DNA from: Nematostella vectensis | Lineage: Eukaryota > Cnidaria > Anthozoa > Actiniaria > Edwardsiidae | Length of the DNA stretch: 64,000 nucleotides | Reading direction: 5' to 3' | Assembly (NCBI RefSeq): GCF_932526225.1 | Contig: NC_064048.1 | Coordinates: 10,100,188 to 10,164,187, forward strand | Shown here: piece by piece, positions 59,281-64,000 of the stretch | Layout of the letters: each line of letters opens with the position of its first letter | Position numbering within the stretch: the stretch's first letter is position 1 | Program-made: the position numbers and the translations under genes | Notes under the pieces: generated by a model | The model's input: only the letters and a program-made list of their open reading frames with translations | Told to the model about the DNA's origin: nothing | Database searches by the model: none

Positions 59281-59837
59281 AACAAATGTTGGAAAGGAAA
59301 AGTGATCTGGCTGCTTTTATTCTAAATCGATCTCCCCGTGCAATAAACGATATCTTGACAACTTCGTGGGAAATGAAAACCGCGAGTGCGAGAGTTGTCC
59401 GAAGTGCAAAATCTCGTATTGAAATTTTGAATGATGCCGCGGATGGAAATTGCGTGGATGGCTGCAATGGACGCTGGCTGGAATGTGCAAATGAAATATT
59501 GTATCACAATGGTCTAGATCAAAGCGAATTTACAGGTTATGTACTGGACTTGTTGACTCGAGGGAAAGGAAAGTACAAGAATTTAATGTTAGTGGGCGCT
59601 GCAAACTGGAAAAACTTTTCTGTTAAACCCTCTAAATTCAATATAACACGTCTACGAATCCGGCTACAGGATCATTCGCTTGGGTGGGAGTCGAGAACTC
59701 AGAGTGCATATTCCTCAATGATTTCAGATGGAATAGTGCAATTATCCCATGGCACGACTTCTTATTAATGCTTGAGGGCCAAGTGATACACTTGCCCGCA
59801 CCGAAAAATCACTACACAAAAGACATTTTAATGACCA

Positions 59838-60295
59838 GACCAGCGGTCTGAGTTCGTCGAGATTTCTCGGAAAAATGAAGTTTGGGCGCCCTAGCTCAAA
59901 ATTAAACTGGTAATAGGTATGGGTGACCTCAGTATCCTGTGAAAGTTTGAAGCAATTTGGATAAATATTTTAAGGTTTTATTATAAGTATATTATAAGGT
60001 GCTGACAGAACTGCTTTTCTTTTAGCCTGGGAGTTCCTTATTATCTATTCTTTAGCTTTATATAAGCTGCAGTTGTTTTATCACGCGTTGCGAACCGGTT
60101 TTTTGTCTTTTTCTAACAACCACGAAATCGTCTCCAAACCGGGTGCGGGAGACGAAAAATTACTTTTCGGCTTCTATCGCCAAAAATACTTCACAGGATA
60201 CTGAGGTCACCCATTCCTATTACCAGTTTAATTTTGAGCTAGGGCACCCAAACTTCATTTTTCCGAGAAATCTCGACAAACTCAGACCGCTGGTC
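59838..60295. mobile_element. MITE with ~108-bp inverted ends
   Basis: The left end gaccagcggtctgagttcgt and the right end (complement gaccagcggtctgagtttgt) match over about 108 bp with only a few differences. The element interrupts the ATPase pseudogene. The flanks include ttaa on both sides, but a target duplication is not resolved. Confidence 0.85.
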
Positions 60296-60642
60296 TTAAA
60301 CTGACAAAGGATACACCTATATTCGCTGCGAATAAACAAGAAATTGTATATGTGCAAGGAGGATCTCTAGATGCCAGGGAAACTGGCATGATGTGTTGTA
60401 GGTGGCGCTGTATCAATCTAAGTTATCAAATTCCAGAAGAACAACAAAAGGACGTGAAGCCTTGCCACGCTGCTTTGCAAATCACCGCACGCGCACTCTT
60501 AAACAATTTCTCCTTCCCTCATTTTTTGGGAAGAAAAAATGTACTTATGTTTATTTGAGCTCGTAAAACATGGAAAAACATGCTAGATTCTATAGAATGG
60601 AATTAAAAATGACTTTGTACTGGAAAATATGATAACAAATCA

Positions 60643-61690
60643 CTAGTACTTTGTTCTTTGTCCTTTAGAGGCTAAAATCATGTCGATTCTTTTAGGCATT
60701 GAATCAATTGTTTTATCAATGGTATGCGAGTCAAAATTCAAAATAGTTTCTTTCTCACGCTTAGAGAATAGGGCGTAATTTTCTTTTGTAATATTTTGCG
60801 CCAAGACTTGTTTTGCCAGCCTCCTAACTACATTCTCTATTGGGTTCAAGTCAGGGCTTGTTGCAGGTATAGTAAAGAGCTCTGCGCCTTTTTTTTTTGC
60901 ATTTCTTTCTTAGCGTCCCCACAATTCTGGCTGGGGTCACCATCTTGAACCACAGACGCAATGGAAATTTGTTCAATTTTTTAAACATTCCGCGAAATTT
61001 TCTTCGAATGTAATTGGAAAAATATTTTCCGTCGAGGTACTCATACTGTTCACATTCAATGACCCCTTTCCCGTATGAAATAGCTACCATCAACTTCACA
61101 AGTTTTCCCCCTTGTCCCCTCTTTGCTTTCTCTGGCTGGGCAGCCCGCTTTTAACCCCTCTCCATTTTTACGCCTTTTGCGCCCCCTTGGGGCTCGGGCT
61201 TGATAAGCTGGGTTGGTTTTGTGATAAAAGTTTAGCCCGTCTAAAAAAGGTTTATGTCCTTCGACCAAACATCTTTGCGATAGAGTCCCTTAACTATTCT
61301 TGCAAAGCGAAAAGGCGTTTCTTCAAGTCCTGTTCACTCAGCATTCCTTTTCTTGCTTGATTGGAGGTAGTCGTATCCATTTCTATTTAGCGTACGTCAG
61401 ACAGTTCGAACGCTCACTTTAGCTGCATCCGCATCCGCAAATTTCATCAATCTTCTGGCTGAAAAAAAAGACCTCTTGCGCCCGAAGTTTATCTATCCCG
61501 TTAACAATAATCCGCTCGTGTCTGGGTGAGATTTTACGTGGTCGCCCTCCATTGTGTCGACATTTTCTCTTATTTTCGATGTCTCGAATACTTTTTCCTC
61601 TGTATTTATGAACTGCCGATAATCCTAAACCAGTCCTTCTCTTCGCTTCTTGTGCCGACAATTGTTTATCGTTCAATAAGTAGGTCAAAT
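60643..61690 (-). pseudogene. Tc1/mariner-like transposase relic
   Basis: Read leftwards from 61690: a helix-turn-helix part (QEAKRRTGLGLSAVHKY), then an AT-hook-like GGRPRKIS near 61550, a middle part, and a C-terminal part with PDLNPIENV near 60840, typical of DDE transposases of this superfamily. The frame changes several times (near 61420, 61060 and 60960). Inverted terminal repeats were not identified. Confidence 0.8.
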
Positions 61691-61870
61691 TCGCCTTTTT
61701 TCAGGGCTGATCATGCCTCACGATTTTATTAACTAAACGTCACTAATTGTTCTAATTTGATTTTGTCCCCCCCTCCTTCACGTGCACTCATGCCCCATTC
61801 CACGCTCTCCATCATGTGGAAAAATGAGTGCTAAAATATTTCTCTCGTGCCCCTAATCATATGCAAAACA

Positions 61871-62474
61871 CGTACCACTGGTATTTTATCACAGGATACC
61901 CAAACACCACTAAACAACTTTTACAACACAGGATACCCAGATACCCAAAACACCACTTGTACCACTGGAGATTTCTGCTTCACGACTCGTACCACTGGTA
62001 TTTTATCACAGGATACCCAAACACCACTAAACAACTTTTACAACACAGGGTGCCCAGATACCCAAAACACCACTTGTACCACTGGAGATTTCTGATTCAC
62101 GACTCGTACCACTTGTATTTTAACACAGGATACCCAAACACCACTAAACAACTTTTACAATACCGGATACCCAGATACCCAAAACACCACTTGCGTACCA
62201 CTGGAAATTTCTGCTTCACGACTCGTACCACTGGTATTCTATCACAGGATACCCAAACACCACTAAACAACTTTTACAACACAGAATACCCAGATACCCA
62301 AAACACCACTTGTACCACTGGAGATTTCTGCTTAACGACTCGTACCACTGGTATTTTATCACAGGATACCCAAACACCACTAAACAACTTTTACAACACA
62401 GGATACCCAGATACCCAAAACACCACTTGTACCACAGGAGATTTCTGCTTCACGACTCGTACCACTTGTGTTTT
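61871..62474. repeat. 117-bp minisatellite
   Basis: About five copies of a 117-bp unit (cgtaccactggtattttatc, acaggatacccaaacaccac, ttctgcttcacgact). As 117 is 39 codons and stops are rare, two frames stay open; these are not genes. Confidence 0.94.
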
Positions 62475-62779
62475 GTTGGTGTATCGGACATGTATGTAAA
62501 ATGTCCGTAAATAAAAGGCGGACGTAGACATCATTGTTTGGTGGGGGGAAGGGGGAGGAAAGACATAAAAGTCGTCGTTAAGGTATAGATAAGTGCCATT
62601 TCAATAATCTTCTCTACAGTTTTGTCCCCCGTCGTAGTTCTTACAGGGAGCATTACTTTAATTATATACTAGGTGGACAAGTATTCTTGTGCATTGAGAA
62701 CTAAAAACGTTTAAAAATACGTAGAATGTCTTTGATTGTGAATTATTAATAATGGAAAAAGTCATACAAACATAAAATC

Positions 62780-63350
62780 TGGCAATAGGACGAGTTTTTA
62801 TCGAATCCCGAAACGTAAAAGATTACTTCTTTTTTTAATTAATTTCTATGAATTTCCTCGTTAGAAAAGGACTTTGATATCACAGATGGCTATTTTGAAA
62901 TCTATTTTTTCTTAAACTAGTTGCAACAAAAGTATTATTTCATCCATAAATGGACTTATTGTCGCTTGGATTTAAAACTAATAAAAAGCTGAACTCAGTT
63001 AATTATTTTAATTTTGATATTGTATGTTTTTCTTACGTTGCTTATGCATACAAGAATGTATGCAAATAGTCGCCTAAGATTTTAAAAATTGATTTGACTT
63101 CCACTGGATTTGCTAAAATAATGAATGATTTGTTGGTTTCTGGTTGTCGGCCCATTTAAGCTTTTCTCATTTAGAAAGATGAGGTCTTTAAGAGTGCAGA
63201 GATGGTGTTTTTAAACAACATTACTGTTTTACATTTGGAGATTCGAAATGAAAACGCAACCTTCAGACTCCAATTAGGTACAAATTGGGTCTATTTCTGC
63301 GTTGCGAGCAGTTGGATATAGTCTCAAACTCATATCGGATGTACTTATTT
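62780..63350. repeat. Duplicated segment, copy B (GPCR upstream region)
   Basis: Matches copy A at 53640-54330 in patches, including ttttctcatttagaaagatg and atgaaaacgcaac. It ends close to the GPCR, so it may carry its promoter. Confidence 0.75.
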
Positions 63351-63500
63351 GTTTCGCCAGCATTGAGCGAAGCACAGCTCATAAAACGACAAAAAGAAAA
63401 CTTTTTTCCCATTCTTTACCTCGTAAACGCTAAACATTCCGCAAAAAAAAACACTTGTTCAAAAATGAATCAAACCAGCAACACTACAGCACAGGGGAAC

Positions 63501-63516
63501 ATATATATATATATAT
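63501..63516. repeat. (AT)n microsatellite at GPCR N-terminus
   Basis: About eight AT units between the candidate ATG at 63465 and TM1; likely cause of the apparent frame change. Confidence 0.8.
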
Positions 63517-63531
63517 ACACGAAGGTTTCAG

Positions 63532-64000
63532 AAAGGCATCGATCGCGTGTCTGACGGTACTTGGACTTTGGGCGATCATCGGGAACACCATCAGCCTTGT
63601 CATCTTCCTCAAAACGAAAAGTCTCCGAAGGCGCAGATCAAACTACCTACTCGTCAATCTGTGCATCGCAGATTTTCTCGCCGGCCTCAACTGCTTGTTT
63701 ATAGTTATCATTCATTCGAGATTCCTGCTTTCAGGGCGTTTTCGTTTCGACGCCTTTGTGGTATTCGTTTCTGGTTTTGAATATTTCTCAACCTTTTCAT
63801 CGGTCAATTTTCTGGCCGCTGTATCGGTGGAGCGTCTTGTTGCAGTCGCCTTTCCGTTCTATCACCGAGGAACGGGTAAGACATTTTACGGTCTCCTGAT
63901 CGGGACTCCATGGGTTATCGCCCTTATTAGTACAGTGACGATGTCATTGGGCGTTTTTACCCCACTCATACCTTTGAAGATTATTTTAACATTGATCGTT
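63532..64000 (+). CDS. Class A (rhodopsin-like) GPCR, 5' part
   Basis: The frame set by CTG at 63551 is open to the window end and encodes TM1 (GLWAIIGNTISLVIFL), TM2 (NYLLVNLCIADFLAGL), TM3 ending in SVERLVAVAFPFYHR (an ERL version of DRY) and TM4 (TPWVIALISTV). These are the landmarks of class A receptors. The natural start is unclear. An ATG at 63465 (MNQTSNTTAQGN, with N-glycosylation sites) lies in another frame, and an (AT)n run at 63501-63516 sits between them; one AT unit more or less would account for the shift. Alternatively, tttcag at 63526-63531 is a splice acceptor. The ligand cannot be inferred; a peptide or amine receptor is possible. The rest lies outside the window. Confidence 0.85.

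Larger units (their letters stand above)
58717..60470 (+). pseudogene. Broken P-loop ATPase gene of a repeat-like family
   Basis: An acceptor-like gtcacag ends at 58716, then a basic N-terminal region. From about 58912 to 59280 a 20-residue motif (LDVCNLIQEKRIKNVTELEA) is tandemly repeated about six times. An ATPase-like part follows: a Cys motif near 59450 (CVDGCNGRWLEC), a Walker A-like segment near 59590-59625, and a Walker B-like IFLNDFRW near 59735. The frame breaks in the A-run near 58990 and again inside the Walker A region at about 59607-59610. A 458-bp MITE interrupts the gene at 59838-60295, and similarity resumes after it (KDTPIFAANK). This layout recalls SF3-type helicases and a multicopy family in cnidarians; the family name is not certain. 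It cannot make a working enzyme. Confidence 0.6.

Noticed and set aside
61828-62510. A 223-codon repetitive open frame
   Set aside because: It follows a 117-bp array (39 codons); two frames are open for the same reason.

Overview
The window looks like nuclear DNA of a cnidarian, most likely an anthozoan such as a sea anemone. The genes have short exons with GT-AG introns and are metazoan types: SAMD8, FBXO42, a class I glucose transporter, an FN3/cytokine-receptor-like protein and a class A GPCR. Two short precursors end in amidation-ready peptides (one RFamide, one RYamide-like). Intergenic DNA is AT-rich and full of MITE-like foldbacks. The species is inferred, not proven.

Layout. (1) 1-2.3 kb: a 36-bp palindromic minisatellite and an inverted repeat. 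(2) 2.4-14.4 kb, minus strand: first five exons of an FN3-rich, cytokine-receptor-like gene. Its intron 4 is almost wholly a 31-bp minisatellite and its intron 3 holds a decayed Ty3/gypsy element. (3) 16.0-26.2 kb, minus: a complete SAMD8-type gene whose intron 1 carries a 6.4-kb 77-bp satellite. (4) 26-38 kb: AT-rich intergenic DNA with two neuropeptide-type precursors (30.5 and 36.5 kb) separated by 16-bp and 76-bp arrays. (5) 38.6-41.1 kb, minus: a complete FBXO42-type gene, head to head (266 bp between start codons) with (6) 41.4-52.45 kb, plus: a complete 12-exon SLC2A gene of 495 codons. (7) 52.5-62.5 kb: a duplicated upstream segment, 60-, 40- and 117-bp arrays, a broken P-loop ATPase pseudogene split by a young MITE, and a Tc1/mariner relic. 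(8) 63.5-64.0 kb, plus: the first half of a class A GPCR, cut by the window edge.

Most striking pattern. Tandem repeats fill about one third of the window by my coordinates, and several arrays are made of exon-intron junctions. SLC2A exon 9 has its 3' end plus donor repeated as an exact 44-bp ladder (11 donors). SLC2A exon 10 has its 3' end plus donor repeated six more times. SLC2A exon 12 has its acceptor plus exon start repeated four times upstream. The 31-bp array of the receptor gene resembles its exon 4/donor junction and carries a donor-like GGGG|GTGAGTG in most of about 95 units. These look like local amplification of splice junctions that leaves decoy splice sites inside introns. Exon coordinates were read by eye from reading-frame phase, splice consensus and family similarity; no transcript data were available.
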